From assembly GCF_027359355.1 (NCBI RefSeq), contig NZ_CP114777.1, positions 868,001-932,000 on the forward strand: a stretch of DNA of 64,000 nucleotides, written 5' to 3'. The position numbers were made by a program, and so were the translations under genes. Positions 37,103-46,650 of the stretch are shown piece by piece. The notes under the pieces were generated by a model. It ran no database searches. It had not been told where the DNA came from and saw only the letters and a list, made by a program, of their open reading frames with translations. Within the stretch, counting starts at the first letter, position 1; each line of letters opens with the position of its first letter. The stretch is from Prochlorococcus marinus str. MIT 1214. GTDB lineage: Bacteria; Cyanobacteriota; Cyanobacteriia; PCC-6307; Cyanobiaceae.

Positions 37103-39414
37103 TAAAATTTCCAGCCAATTCCGATGTTATAACGCCAATTTCCACTGAAATCTTGTGTCGCTGCCTCTATCCGAATTGGGCCAACAGGCGTATTAATGAC
37201 AGCTCCAGGTCCAACAGAAAAACCTGATCCAGGTTTTTCTAGAATTTTTCCAGGCTTCCCTGGGACATTTGATTGAGAGCCAAAATCAGATCCTGCATCA
37301 ACAAATAGGACTCCTGAAACTAATCGCCAAATAGGAAATCTGTATTCTCCTGTTGCCTCTCCAAAATTTCTTGCGACGCCTAGATCACAAGAGTTCCAAC
37401 CTCGAACAGAGCTGGATCCTCCCAAACAAAATGCTTCATAAGGAGGTAGATCTCCGATGATTGTTCCAATCTTTGCTTGAACGCCTATCGATTGAGAGCA
37501 ATCTGATTTTTCACCAGGCTTGGGGCGGCAACCCTTATGAAACTTCAGCCAATTAACAGGGTAAAAACGAGAATAACTCACACGAGTTCTATTAAAAGTC
37601 GGTGAATTCTCACCTAAACTAATAAATTGTTCAGAACCAATATTTAAATAATCTCCAGAAGTTGGATTTCGTGAATTATCTAAATTATTGTAAGTAACAG
37701 CACTTTTTAAACTAACTAATGTATTTTCTTTAGCGCAATTATATGCCACACAAATAACTTCATTCTCAGGGACTTTACCGTCTATAAAATTTGTTGATGC
37801 TACGCCATAAGGTCTTTTATCTCCGGCATAGTCTATTGGCTTAACTTTCTGGAAATTTGCACCAATAAGTACACTCCAGGGTACCTTTTTTAGAGGCTGA
37901 GCACCATTTAAAGGTCTTGCGAAAGAAAAGCCTCCTCCTGTTCTCTCTAAGACAATAGAATCACCCTCATAATCAAACCAACTAAACTTTGGTGCAGCTA
38001 ACTGAGCAGAGGAAAGATTAGAGAATGGGCCAGTTTCAATTAAAGTATTATTATCATTTAAATCTAAGTTTTGAGATTGATTGGAGTCGTAACTTGTTAA
38101 TGCATTAGGAGCTTCATATCTATCTGTAACTCCTCGAATACTTCCCCCCTCTTGACTTCTAAATTCTTGAGGAACTTCTCTACTCAAATACAATGATGTT
38201 CTAAAAGAGGTTCTATATTTATCATTTTTAATCCAGGGATCGTATAAGGAAAGATTTAAAAGTGCTCCATATTCTCCATAAGTCAAATTCATATTTGATG
38301 ACCATGCTCTTCCGATCAGATTGGACTCTTGTAATCCGATCTGTCCAAACACACCTTGTCCTCCGCTATAGCCAAGACCTCCAGTTAAAGAACCAGTTCT
38401 TTGCTCTGTTATTCCTAGAGAAATGATAATCTTTCCAGGCTCCGAACTTAAAGGCTTAAGAGTTACTTTTACATCATTAAAGAGTGACGTTGCGTATAAC
38501 CTTTTGATATCTGATTCTAAGTTATTTCTATTAAAAATACCTCCAACTTTTGTTATTAATTCTCTTTTAATTACCCATCTCTTTGTTTTTCCTTTTATCA
38601 AACGTCCTTTATCATCTTCTGTATTTCCATCTTCATCTATAAAATTTATCTCAATACCAGCAATATATCCTTCTTGAATATTAAGTTCAACTCTTCCTTC
38701 TTTAGATACACTACTTGGGCCAGATATCCTTGCTAATGAGTATCCTTTACCACTATACCAATCCTTAATTTCTTTAATCCTAATTTGTAAAGTATTTAGA
38801 TTAAGTGTTTTTCCAAAATCATTATTAAAAATCTCATTTAATTTTGTATTTGATAGTTTTCTTTCAAGCGGAAGTATGCTTATCTTATCTAATATAGGAT
38901 TTGGTTCAATTTGAATCAAAAGTTGAACTCCTCTAGCACTCTTCAAAGACTCGATTTTCGCACCAGAGAACCAGCCTGTTGAATAAATTCGATCTAAATC
39001 CTTCTTAACTTCTTCACTCGTAACTTTACTACCTGGTCTAATTAACATTGCATCATAAGCAATAACTTCCAAGCGCTCTTTATCAGGATGATCTTCAAGT
39101 CCCTCAATAACAATCTCTGAAATTAATACTCTTTTTTCTTCAATAGAATTATCTTCATTTTTTTGATTTACTCCCTCAGCAATCCAAAAGTCATCAAGCT
39201 TTAAATTAGATTTATTAAGATTTGATTGATTAGTAAATTGAAAACTTTCACTCTGCTTATTCTCAATAATAAATTGATTTTCACCTGAGATTATTTTAGA
39301 AGCTTTACTTTCTCCAAAAAGACTAATAAAAGGAACTACCAAAGCAATGGCATAAGCACTTTTGCTAATTATTTTTTTATTAGAAGTGGCGGTTTTTTGG
39401 TACATAGCTTTCAA
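37102..39414 (-). CDS. bamA: Omp85/BamA-family outer membrane assembly protein
   Basis: 770 residues. An N-terminal hydrophobic segment (AIALVVPFISLFGESKA) resembles a signal peptide. POTRA domains follow (about 105-350: RVLISEIVIEGLEDHPDKER and later KRELITKVGGIFN), then the C-terminal beta barrel (about 380-770). The barrel lid motif VRGWNSCDLG is near residue 670, and the terminus ends in aromatic NIGIGWKF. It inserts barrel proteins into the outer membrane. Located ahead of lpxC, fabZ, lpxA, lpxB. Confidence 0.93.
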   Translation of the reverse strand: MKAMYQKTATSNKKIISKSAYAIALVVPFISLFGESKASKIISGENQFIIENKQSESFQFTNQSNLNKSNLKLDDFWIAEGVNQKNEDNSIEEKRVLISEIVIEGLEDHPDKERLEVIAYDAMLIRPGSKVTSEEVKKDLDRIYSTGWFSGAKIESLKSARGVQLLIQIEPNPILDKISILPLERKLSNTKLNEIFNNDFGKTLNLNTLQIRIKEIKDWYSGKGYSLARISGPSSVSKEGRVELNIQEGYIAGIEINFIDEDGNTEDDKGRLIKGKTKRWVIKRELITKVGGIFNRNNLESDIKRLYATSLFNDVKVTLKPLSSEPGKIIISLGITEQRTGSLTGGLGYSGGQGVFGQIGLQESNLIGRAWSSNMNLTYGEYGALLNLSLYDPWIKNDKYRTSFRTSLYLSREVPQEFRSQEGGSIRGVTDRYEAPNALTSYDSNQSQNLDLNDNNTLIETGPFSNLSSAQLAAPKFSWFDYEGDSIVLERTGGGFSFARPLNGAQPLKKVPWSVLIGANFQKVKPIDYAGDKRPYGVASTNFIDGKVPENEVICVAYNCAKENTLVSLKSAVTYNNLDNSRNPTSGDYLNIGSEQFISLGENSPTFNRTRVSYSRFYPVNWLKFHKGCRPKPGEKSDCSQSIGVQAKIGTIIGDLPPYEAFCLGGSSSVRGWNSCDLGVARNFGEATGEYRFPIWRLVSGVLFVDAGSDFGSQSNVPGKPGKILEKPGSGFSVGPGAVINTPVGPIRIEAATQDFSGNWRYNIGIGWKF

Positions 39415-39459
39415 AGCAATTCAATTAAATGTAGGAATCCGTAGCCAAGAATAATTTGG

Positions 39460-40203
39460 TTAAAAAGCATTAGAAGAGTCTTTTTCTATACGTTTCAAAA
39501 TCTCCTCATATGCATCTATCACTCCTCCAAGATCTTGCCGAAAGCGGTCTTTGTCAAGGATACGTGCCTTTGGATCAGAATTCTTCTTATCCCAAAATCT
39601 ACAATTATCTGGACTTATCTCATCAGCAATAACAATTTTCTCTAATGAGTTAAAACCGAACTCTAATTTAAAGTCAACCAATAATAAATCTAGTGAGTCA
39701 AAGTATTCTTTTAAAATTTTATTTACACTTCTAGTAATTGCCTCTACTTCTTCAAGCTGAGAAGGGCTAATCAAATCAAGTAACTTTAATCTTCTTTCTG
39801 TAAGTATAGGGTCTCCTAATTCATCATCTTTATAATAAAAATCTAGGAGTGGAGGGTTTAATATTGTTCCTTGATTGATCGGTGTCTCTCTACATAATGA
39901 ACCTGTAGCAATATTGCGAATAACAACCTCTAAAGGGATTACCTTAATTTTATCCGCAATCATAAATGTTTCCGATTGAAGTTCTAGAAAGTGTGTTGGA
40001 ATTCCATTCAATTCAAGCAATTTAAAAAGAGCCGCAGAAATTTTGCAATTCAATCGCCCTTTACCTTCTATCTCTGATCGTTTTTTTGCGTTAAAAGCGG
40101 TAGCATCATTTTTGAACTCTATTAAAACCCTATTTGGATTTTCACACGCAAAAACTCGTTTTGCTTTGCCTTCATGAATTAGTGATCCTTGGATATGATT
40201 CAT
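39460..40203 (-). CDS. purC: SAICAR synthetase
   Basis: 247 residues; phosphoribosylaminoimidazole-succinocarboxamide synthase of purine synthesis. Motifs: [48 protein letters not shown] and [14 protein letters not shown]. It is divergent from purD across a 189-base gap and precedes the Omp85 gene by 45 bases on the same strand. Confidence 0.96.
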   Translation of the reverse strand: MNHIQGSLIHEGKAKRVFACENPNRVLIEFKNDATAFNAKKRSEIEGKGRLNCKISAALFKLLELNGIPTHFLELQSETFMIADKIKVIPLEVVIRNIATGSLCRETPINQGTILNPPLLDFYYKDDELGDPILTERRLKLLDLISPSQLEEVEAITRSVNKILKEYFDSLDLLLVDFKLEFGFNSLEKIVIADEISPDNCRFWDKKNSDPKARILDKDRFRQDLGGVIDAYEEILKRIEKDSSNAF

Positions 40204-40392
40204 TAATACCTCTGATATCTAATTAGTATAAATAGACAATGCTAAAAAAATCACCTCAACCAAGACAAATTTATTTAAAACCTAAAATCCAAACAACTAA
40301 ATCACTTTTCCTTAAACAATTTATTAACTAATAATCAATAAGTAATTAAAAATCTACTAAAACTATTTTTTCATTTAAGCAAGAGAAAAACT

Positions 40393-41700
40393 ATGGCCAA
40401 GAATCAAAAGACTAAAGAATTAAAAAGGATACTTATAGTTGGCAATGGAGGAAGAGAAAACTCTATTGCTTGGGCTCTATCAAAGAATCAATCTATTGAT
40501 CAAATATATGTTTGTCCTGGCAATGGTGGGAGCGCCAACTTTGCAAAATGTATTCGCCTAAAACCTAAATCTGAAGATCAAAAAACAATAATCAATGATT
40601 GCAAGCGACTTAACATTAATTTAGTCATCATTGGTCCTGAAGTCCCTTTGGCTGAGGGTTTGGCAGATAAAATGAGAGAAGCAGGATTAACAGTTTTTGG
40701 TCCAGGCAAAGATGGTGCTCAACTAGAAGCAAGTAAAGAGTGGTCTAAAGCTCTGATGATTGAAAACAATATCCCTACAGCCAGGTATTGGGCAGCAGAA
40801 TCTAAAGAAGAAGCTCTAGAAATTCTTAAAAGATTTAACCAGCCTCTTGTGATCAAAGCAGATGGTCTTGCAGCAGGTAAAGGTGTCACTGTTTGCGACA
40901 CAATTGAGGAATCTAAAGAGGCAATTAAAGATATATTTTCTGGAAAGTTTGGATCTGCAGGAAATAAAGTTATCCTCGAAGAAAAAATTGAAGGTCCAGA
41001 AGTTTCTATTTTTGCTCTTTGTGATGGAGAAAAATTAATTGTTCTTCCTCCAGCGCAAGATCACAAAAGATTACTGGAAGGGGACCATGGTCCAAACACT
41101 GGCGGAATGGGCGCCTATGCACCTGCGCTTTTAATTAATGAAAAAGATCTTGAAGATTTAACTAAGCTTGTTCTTATACCAACTGTGCAAGGTCTGAAAA
41201 AGAAGAGAATCAAATACATCGGAATCATTTATGCAGGCTTAATGCTTACATCCTCTGGACCAAAAGTGATTGAATTTAATTGCCGCTTTGGTGATCCAGA
41301 ATGTCAAGCTTTAATGCCATTAATGGGAGATGAATTTGCCTCAGTGCTCTTTGCGTGCGCTAGAGGAGAACTAGAAAGTTCGCCAAAACTAACATTCAGA
41401 TCAGAATGCAGTGTTTGTGTTGTGGCAGCCTCAAAGGGATACCCCGAAAGTCCACAAAAAGGTGAAAAGGTAAATATCAGCGTTGAATCAAATCCTTCAC
41501 TCCAGGTTTTTCACGCTGGGACCACAATCGACGAATTTGACAATATAGTTACCTCGGGTGGCAGAGTTCTTTCGATAGTTGCTCAGGGTGAAAGTTTCGA
41601 CAAAGCTTTCGATTTAGTCTATTCTAATTTGAAAAAGATTAACTTTGATGGTATGCATTTTCGCAGAGATATAGGTTATCAAGTGAGAGATAAATATTAA
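40393..41700 (+). CDS. purD: Glycinamide ribonucleotide synthetase
   Basis: 435 residues, ATP-grasp. Motifs: VGNGGRENSIAWAL, GPEVPLAEGLAD, KADGLAAGKGVTVCD, HGPNTGGMGAYAPA and EFNCRFGDPECQ. It makes GAR in purine synthesis. It starts divergently from purC and is followed by the NblS-like kinase after 25 bases, a possible operon. Confidence 0.96.
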   Translation: MAKNQKTKELKRILIVGNGGRENSIAWALSKNQSIDQIYVCPGNGGSANFAKCIRLKPKSEDQKTIINDCKRLNINLVIIGPEVPLAEGLADKMREAGLTVFGPGKDGAQLEASKEWSKALMIENNIPTARYWAAESKEEALEILKRFNQPLVIKADGLAAGKGVTVCDTIEESKEAIKDIFSGKFGSAGNKVILEEKIEGPEVSIFALCDGEKLIVLPPAQDHKRLLEGDHGPNTGGMGAYAPALLINEKDLEDLTKLVLIPTVQGLKKKRIKYIGIIYAGLMLTSSGPKVIEFNCRFGDPECQALMPLMGDEFASVLFACARGELESSPKLTFRSECSVCVVAASKGYPESPQKGEKVNISVESNPSLQVFHAGTTIDEFDNIVTSGGRVLSIVAQGESFDKAFDLVYSNLKKINFDGMHFRRDIGYQVRDKY

Positions 41701-41725
41701 AAATATTTATTTAAATTTTTTCTAA

Positions 41726-43795
41726 ATGAATAATTCAGATTTAAATCAGAATAATAATTTTCCACCATCAGGAGGAGAATTATTAACTGATAATTTAAGT
41801 ATTTTAGAAAAAATAAATTTATGGTGGTCAAGATTCAATTTGAGATCAAAATTACTCGCATTTGGAACACTAGTAGTTAGTTTTATAATGACACTTATTA
41901 CATTCTTTGCTCTGAGCAGCATACAAAAAGATGCTGGTATGAATGATACAAGATATGCCAGAGATTTAGGATTATTATTGTCCGGAAATGTTACGGAATT
42001 AGTAGCGAAGAATCAAACAAGAGAACTTTTCAACGTGGCAGAGAAATTTTGGCGTTCAAGTAGGAATTTAAGATACATTTTCTTTACCGATCCAGATGGC
42101 TTAGTAAAACTGGGTATTCCTGTGAGTGCAACAACTTCAACATCTGAGGTTGAAGGTGCCTTACAACTAACCAGAAGACTAAAACTACCAAGTGAATTAA
42201 AAAAACAACCTCAATTTCCATTAGTTCGACAACATTCAACTCCACAAGGTCAAGTAACTGATGTTTTTGTTCCCATGCTTTGGAAGGGGGAATATGTAGG
42301 CACATTAGCCCTGGGTGTAACACCCAATAAAAAAGCTCTTGCCACAGCAGCATTAACTAGAGAGATTACTGTTGCGGTATTTATTTCTATTTGGGTTTTA
42401 GTGATAATTGGTGCAGTATTTAATGCTCTAACAATAACTCGACCCATTAAAGAACTTGTGATTGGAGTCAGAGAGATTGCCAAAGGTAATTTCAAATCAA
42501 GAGTTGATCTTCCCATGAGTGGAGAACTTGGAGAACTCTTAAATGGATTTAATGCTATGGCCTCTAGATTAGAGCAATATGATGCGGCAAATATTGAAGA
42601 ATTAAAAGCCGCCCAAGTCAAGCAACAATCTTTAATAGCCACAATGGCAGATGGAGCTCTTCTTCTTGACGAACAAGGAAACATTGTTTTAGTCAATCCA
42701 ACTGCTAGAAGGCTTTTTCGCTGGGAAGGTAGAAATCTTGAAGGTCAGAGTTTATTGAATCAAATTCCTGATTCTCTTGTAAAAGAACTTGAAGCTCCAA
42801 TAACTTCTCTTTTAAACAACTTCGGAGACAGCGATGATTTGCGATGCAATCTTGAAGAACCACCAAGAACGCTCCGTATAGTTTTAAAGTCCGTCAGAGA
42901 TACTACTGGAGAGAATATTAAGGGTATAGCTGTTACAATTCAAGACCTTACTAGAGAAGTTCAATTAAACGCAGCTCAGAAAAGATTCATCAGCAATGTT
43001 TCGCACGAATTAAGAACTCCATTATTTAATATAAAAAGCTATGTAGAGACTTTATACGACTTAGGTGAACAGCTTACGAAAGATGAACAAAAAGAATTTC
43101 TGGGTGTTGCAAATTCTGAGACAGATAGACTTACTCGCTTAGTCAACGACGTTCTAGACTTATCCAAGTTGGAGTCTGGAAGAACGATCCAATTAGAGCC
43201 ACTAAGTATAAAAGAAGCTATGGAACAAACCCTAAGAAACTATAAACTTAATGCTGAAGATAAAAACGTGAAATTAATATTAAATGTTGAAAGTAATCTA
43301 ACATTTGTCTTAGGGAACTGGGATATGATTCTCCAGGTTTTAGACAACCTTGTTGGCAATGCACTTAAATTTAGTCAAAAAGGAGGAACAATAAATCTAA
43401 AAGCTTACACATGGCCGGATATATGCGTTGCTTCTCCAGTCGACATAGATAACAATGCTCCACATTGTGAGATATTGTCCCCAATGCCAAAAATTAGAGT
43501 TGAGATATCAGATACAGGGTGTGGTATTTCTGAAATAGACCAACAAAGAATATTTGAACGTTTTTACAGAGTTGAAGATTCAGTTCACACTGAGGTTGGA
43601 ACTGGATTAGGACTTTCAATTGTTAAAGGTATTGTTGATAAACATGGAAGTGAGATAAGAATGGCTAGTGAACCTAATATTGGAACGACTTTTTGGTTTG
43701 AACTTCCTCTTGAAGACTCAGATGCTGATCAGCTATTACTAAAATCAGCAAGAAAAAACTGGGAACTTGAAAATGATAAGTCTTTAATTACATAG
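41726..43795 (+). CDS. nblS: Membrane histidine kinase NblS/Hik33-like
   Basis: 689 residues. Domain order: TM1 (about 45-66), an extracytoplasmic domain (70-210), TM2 (about 212-237), HAMP (238-292), PAS (305-400), HisKA with H-box FISNVSHELRTPLFNIKSYV (near 425) and HATPase (about 540-660) with NALKFSQKG, DTGCGISE and GTGLGLSIV. This architecture and the H-box match NblS/Hik33/DspA, the cyanobacterial kinase for high light, cold and nutrient stress. The gene follows purD and faces kaiC with a 6-base gap. Confidence 0.9.
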   Translation: MNNSDLNQNNNFPPSGGELLTDNLSILEKINLWWSRFNLRSKLLAFGTLVVSFIMTLITFFALSSIQKDAGMNDTRYARDLGLLLSGNVTELVAKNQTRELFNVAEKFWRSSRNLRYIFFTDPDGLVKLGIPVSATTSTSEVEGALQLTRRLKLPSELKKQPQFPLVRQHSTPQGQVTDVFVPMLWKGEYVGTLALGVTPNKKALATAALTREITVAVFISIWVLVIIGAVFNALTITRPIKELVIGVREIAKGNFKSRVDLPMSGELGELLNGFNAMASRLEQYDAANIEELKAAQVKQQSLIATMADGALLLDEQGNIVLVNPTARRLFRWEGRNLEGQSLLNQIPDSLVKELEAPITSLLNNFGDSDDLRCNLEEPPRTLRIVLKSVRDTTGENIKGIAVTIQDLTREVQLNAAQKRFISNVSHELRTPLFNIKSYVETLYDLGEQLTKDEQKEFLGVANSETDRLTRLVNDVLDLSKLESGRTIQLEPLSIKEAMEQTLRNYKLNAEDKNVKLILNVESNLTFVLGNWDMILQVLDNLVGNALKFSQKGGTINLKAYTWPDICVASPVDIDNNAPHCEILSPMPKIRVEISDTGCGISEIDQQRIFERFYRVEDSVHTEVGTGLGLSIVKGIVDKHGSEIRMASEPNIGTTFWFELPLEDSDADQLLLKSARKNWELENDKSLIT

Positions 43796-43801
43796 AAATT
43801 A

Positions 43802-45301
43802 CTATTCATTTGTTTCAATGCTTTTAAAGACCCCAGGCAACTGTTCTTCAGGATTAACACGATGAGGGGCTCCACTAAATATCTGTTCAAAGTTTGAAAA
43901 TGAATCTTTAATTTCAGGGCCTTGATTAGTAATAATATATTCACGTATCCTTTTATCATGCCATGAACCTCGCATCTTAAAAACATTTATCGCCCTTGCC
44001 ATTTCACCTCTTATTTCTACGTACTGCAAAAGCAAAATGGTATCAGTTATTGTTGATATATGGGAATCAGTAATTGAGTGGCTTCCCATGAATTCTTCTG
44101 CAGTATTTGTAAAGAATCCAGCTATTTCTTCTTGTTTTGCATAACCAGTTACACCAATAACAAACTGCCTAAATGCATTCAAGCTTACACCTCTAGCTAA
44201 TGCAGACAAAGAATCAATTGCCATTCTAGAAGGTTTATATTCGCTAATCTCAGATTTAATAATTTGCAGATGATCTTCCAAACCAGTTGATTCAGGGTAT
44301 GCACAAATAATCTTCAATAATCCATCTGCTTCCATTTGTTCAAAATCAATCCCCCAGCTGGTGGCATTACGAAGAAGCTGTGCTCTTGATTCCTCATAAG
44401 CAAAAAGTATTGTCCTTTCTTTATTTATGTATGCATCTTCAACAAACTTAGAGACTAACATTGTTTTTCCTGTACCTGTTGCACCAGTTGCCAGAATAAT
44501 TGAATCTTGAAAATACCCTCCACCACACATTTCATCTAGATCGGGAACTCCAGAACTAATGCGAATATTTGATGATCTTTGAGTCAACCTCATTGCACCT
44601 AAAGGAAATGCAACTATTCCATGGGGTCCCATTGTAAAAGGGAATTCACCCTTCATATGTGTAGTACCTCTTAATTTCAAAATTTCTACAGTTCTCCTCC
44701 TCTTCTCTGCCTCTAAAACATTTCTCAGGATAACAACATTATCAGAAACGAACTCTTCAACTCCATATCTTGCAATTGGTCCATATTCATCTATCCTTTC
44801 AGTAGTCATGACAGTAGTCACACCTATTTCTTTAAGTCTTGCTATTAGTCGAAAAATCTCTCTTCTAACAACATAAATAGCATCATATTGTTGGAAAACA
44901 GCAGTCATTGAATCTATAGCAACTCTCTTAGCCTTGAACTTTCTAATCGCATAACTAATCCTTTCAATTAACCCTGATAAATCAAAACTTCCTGCCACAT
45001 CTTGTCCATCTGGGTCTGGTGATGCATCTAAAATAAAAAGTTTATTTTGATCAATTAACTCTTGCAAATCCCAACCAAAACTTGCAGCATTTCGAATAAT
45101 ATCTAAAGGCGATTCTTCAAAAGTAACAAAAATCCCTGGCTCATCGAAATTACATATTCCGTGATGAAGATATTGCAGAGAAAAAACTGTTTTACCAGTT
45201 CCTGATGTTCCACTGACTAGAGTGCTCCTCGCATTAGGCAGCCCACCATGACAAATATCATCAAAGCCCTCAATCCCAGTAGGGAGTTTTTGAACATGCA
45301 T
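43802..45301 (-). CDS. kaiC: Circadian clock protein KaiC
   Basis: 499 residues with two RecA-like halves, CI (about 10-235) and CII (about 245-485). Walker A motifs are VSGTSGTGKTVFS and ATGATGTGKTMLV. The CII phosphorylation pair Ser-Thr in DSHISTITDTILLLQ (near residue 422) is intact, and CII ends GSWHDKRIREYIITNQGPEI. It is the ATPase/kinase core of the Kai clock. The C-terminal tail that binds KaiA is shorter than in Synechococcus elongatus. kaiA is absent nearby. kaiB lies upstream with a 128-base gap that holds a small ORF. Confidence 0.97.
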   Translation of the reverse strand: MHVQKLPTGIEGFDDICHGGLPNARSTLVSGTSGTGKTVFSLQYLHHGICNFDEPGIFVTFEESPLDIIRNAASFGWDLQELIDQNKLFILDASPDPDGQDVAGSFDLSGLIERISYAIRKFKAKRVAIDSMTAVFQQYDAIYVVRREIFRLIARLKEIGVTTVMTTERIDEYGPIARYGVEEFVSDNVVILRNVLEAEKRRRTVEILKLRGTTHMKGEFPFTMGPHGIVAFPLGAMRLTQRSSNIRISSGVPDLDEMCGGGYFQDSIILATGATGTGKTMLVSKFVEDAYINKERTILFAYEESRAQLLRNATSWGIDFEQMEADGLLKIICAYPESTGLEDHLQIIKSEISEYKPSRMAIDSLSALARGVSLNAFRQFVIGVTGYAKQEEIAGFFTNTAEEFMGSHSITDSHISTITDTILLLQYVEIRGEMARAINVFKMRGSWHDKRIREYIITNQGPEIKDSFSNFEQIFSGAPHRVNPEEQLPGVFKSIETNE

Positions 45302-45307
45302 TTTTGA

Positions 45308-45430
45308 TCAAACTTTTTTTTGAAGAACGCTAAAAGTTCTTACTACAAAACATAATAAACAAACAGTAAAAATCGCTTGGTTATCGGTTGGTCTTAAGAA
45401 TTCATTTACTTCGTGTTTAAATAATTCCAT
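45308..45430 (-). CDS. Possible 40-residue ORF between kaiB and kaiC
   Basis: ATG at 45430 shares one base with the kaiB stop (TAATG), and the frame runs 40 codons to TGA at 45308-45310, 6 bases before kaiC. It encodes [18 protein letters not shown], a hydrophobic segment (AIFTVCLLCFVV) and a basic tail. The arrangement fits translational coupling to kaiB, but the ORF is short, AT-rich and I recognise no family. It could be a chance frame in the kaiB-kaiC spacer. Confidence 0.35.
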   Translation of the reverse strand: MELFKHEVNEFLRPTDNQAIFTVCLLCFVVRTFSVLQKKV

Positions 45431-45753
45431 TATTTATCCGAAGAATAAAACATTTCTTGATCTGAAAGTTCATCATATAAAAGGTCCAATCCAATTAAAA
45501 CCTTTTCTCTATCGGACAGGTCACCGATTATTCTTCTGACAGGTGGAGGTAAAATCTTAGATAAAGTTGGGGTGGCTAGTATTTTATCTTCTTCGGCTAG
45601 TTGAGGACTTTTTAGAACATCTATAACTTTAAGGGCATAAACACCTTTGAATTCACTTTCTAAGATTTCTCTTAATGTATTCAAAGCCCGCATAGAGTTT
45701 GGCGTATTCCCAGCCACGTAAAGCTTAAGAATATATGTTTTCCTTGCTTTCAT
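45430..45753 (-). CDS. kaiB: Circadian clock protein KaiB
   Basis: 107 residues with the thioredoxin-like KaiB fold: [45 protein letters not shown] and [25 protein letters not shown]. KaiB binds phosphorylated KaiC. The reverse-strand operon is kaiB then kaiC. Only 173 bases separate its start from rplU on the other strand, where kaiA would normally sit; none is there. Confidence 0.97.
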   Translation of the reverse strand: MKARKTYILKLYVAGNTPNSMRALNTLREILESEFKGVYALKVIDVLKSPQLAEEDKILATPTLSKILPPPVRRIIGDLSDREKVLIGLDLLYDELSDQEMFYSSDK

Positions 45754-45926
45754 TTAAAACCTCCAAAAAAGCCACAGAACATATGTCCTTCTTAAATCTT
45801 GACTAAATAACCAACAAAAAGCGAAAATGTTAGTTTGTTTTTCGATTACGATTAGGGCTTAATCGATTTAAAGAAAGGAAATTCCTTTTTATTTTATTTC
45901 GAGCCTTAACGTGTCATCCCATAATC

Positions 45927-46355
45927 ATGGCTAATAAAGAATCATCTCCTAAAAAGGAAACACCTCAAGATAAAACTTATGCGATAGTTGAAGCCTCAGG
46001 AAAACAATTTTGGCTTCAACCCAACCGTTATTACGATTTAGACAGATGCCATGCAGAAGTTAATGATATTTTAACTATTGAAAAGGTTCTTCTTTTTAAC
46101 GATGGTAAAGATTTGAAGCTTGGAAAACCTTATGTTAAAGATGCAAAAGTAGAAATTAAAGTATTGGAGCATAGAAGAGGTCCAAAAATAATAGTCTATA
46201 AAATGAGACCAAAGAAAAAGACAAGGAGAAAAAATGGACATCGTCAAGAACTAACAAGAGTTTTAGTTCAATCCATATCAGTAGGATCAAAAACTAAAAA
46301 ATCAAAAGAAACAAAAGATGCCAAAACCACTGCCAGTAAAGTAGAATCTGAATAA
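45927..46355 (+). CDS. rplU: 50S ribosomal protein L21, C-terminally extended
   Basis: 142 residues, longer than the usual ~103. The core runs TYAIVEASGKQFWLQPNRYYD to KMRPKKKTRRKNGHRQELT. A lysine-rich tail of about 30 residues (SKETKDAKTTASKVESE) and a polar N-terminal extension of about 15 are extras. L21 binds 23S rRNA near L20. rpmA follows 24 bases later. Confidence 0.95.
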   Translation: MANKESSPKKETPQDKTYAIVEASGKQFWLQPNRYYDLDRCHAEVNDILTIEKVLLFNDGKDLKLGKPYVKDAKVEIKVLEHRRGPKIIVYKMRPKKKTRRKNGHRQELTRVLVQSISVGSKTKKSKETKDAKTTASKVESE

Positions 46356-46379
46356 ATTAAACTAAAGAATACCTAAATC

Positions 46380-46649
46380 ATGGCTCATAAAAAAGGTACC
46401 GGATCAACTAGGAATGGAAGAGATTCAAATGCCAAAAGACTTGGAGTAAAAGCTTATGGTGGCGAAAAAGTAACGGCTGGGTCAATTCTTATACGCCAAA
46501 GAGGCACTTCTATCCTTCCTGGAATCAATGTAGGCAGGGGAAAAGACGATACTCTTTTCGCTCTAACTGACGGTTCAGTTCATTTTGAAAGTATTCGTAG
46601 AGGCTTAAGAAATAGAAAAAGAATTAACATCTCTGCAAAGGCAATCTAG
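46380..46649 (+). CDS. rpmA: 50S ribosomal protein L27
   Basis: 89 residues, starting [20 protein letters not shown], with the signature [13 protein letters not shown] and [11 protein letters not shown]. It starts directly with the Ala-His-Lys-Lys sequence, not the cleaved N-terminal extension found in Firmicutes. It lies 24 bases after rplU and ends 1 base before the convergent methyltransferase gene. Confidence 0.97.
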   Translation: MAHKKGTGSTRNGRDSNAKRLGVKAYGGEKVTAGSILIRQRGTSILPGINVGRGKDDTLFALTDGSVHFESIRRGLRNRKRINISAKAI

Positions 46650-46650
46650 T

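Noticed and set aside
42250-42696. 148-codon antisense frame in the NblS-like gene
   Set aside because: A shadow of a strongly conserved kinase gene in the other direction.
45754-45926. Search for a kaiA remnant upstream of kaiB
   Set aside because: The 173-base gap holds no recognisable KaiA fragment; it looks like a promoter region.
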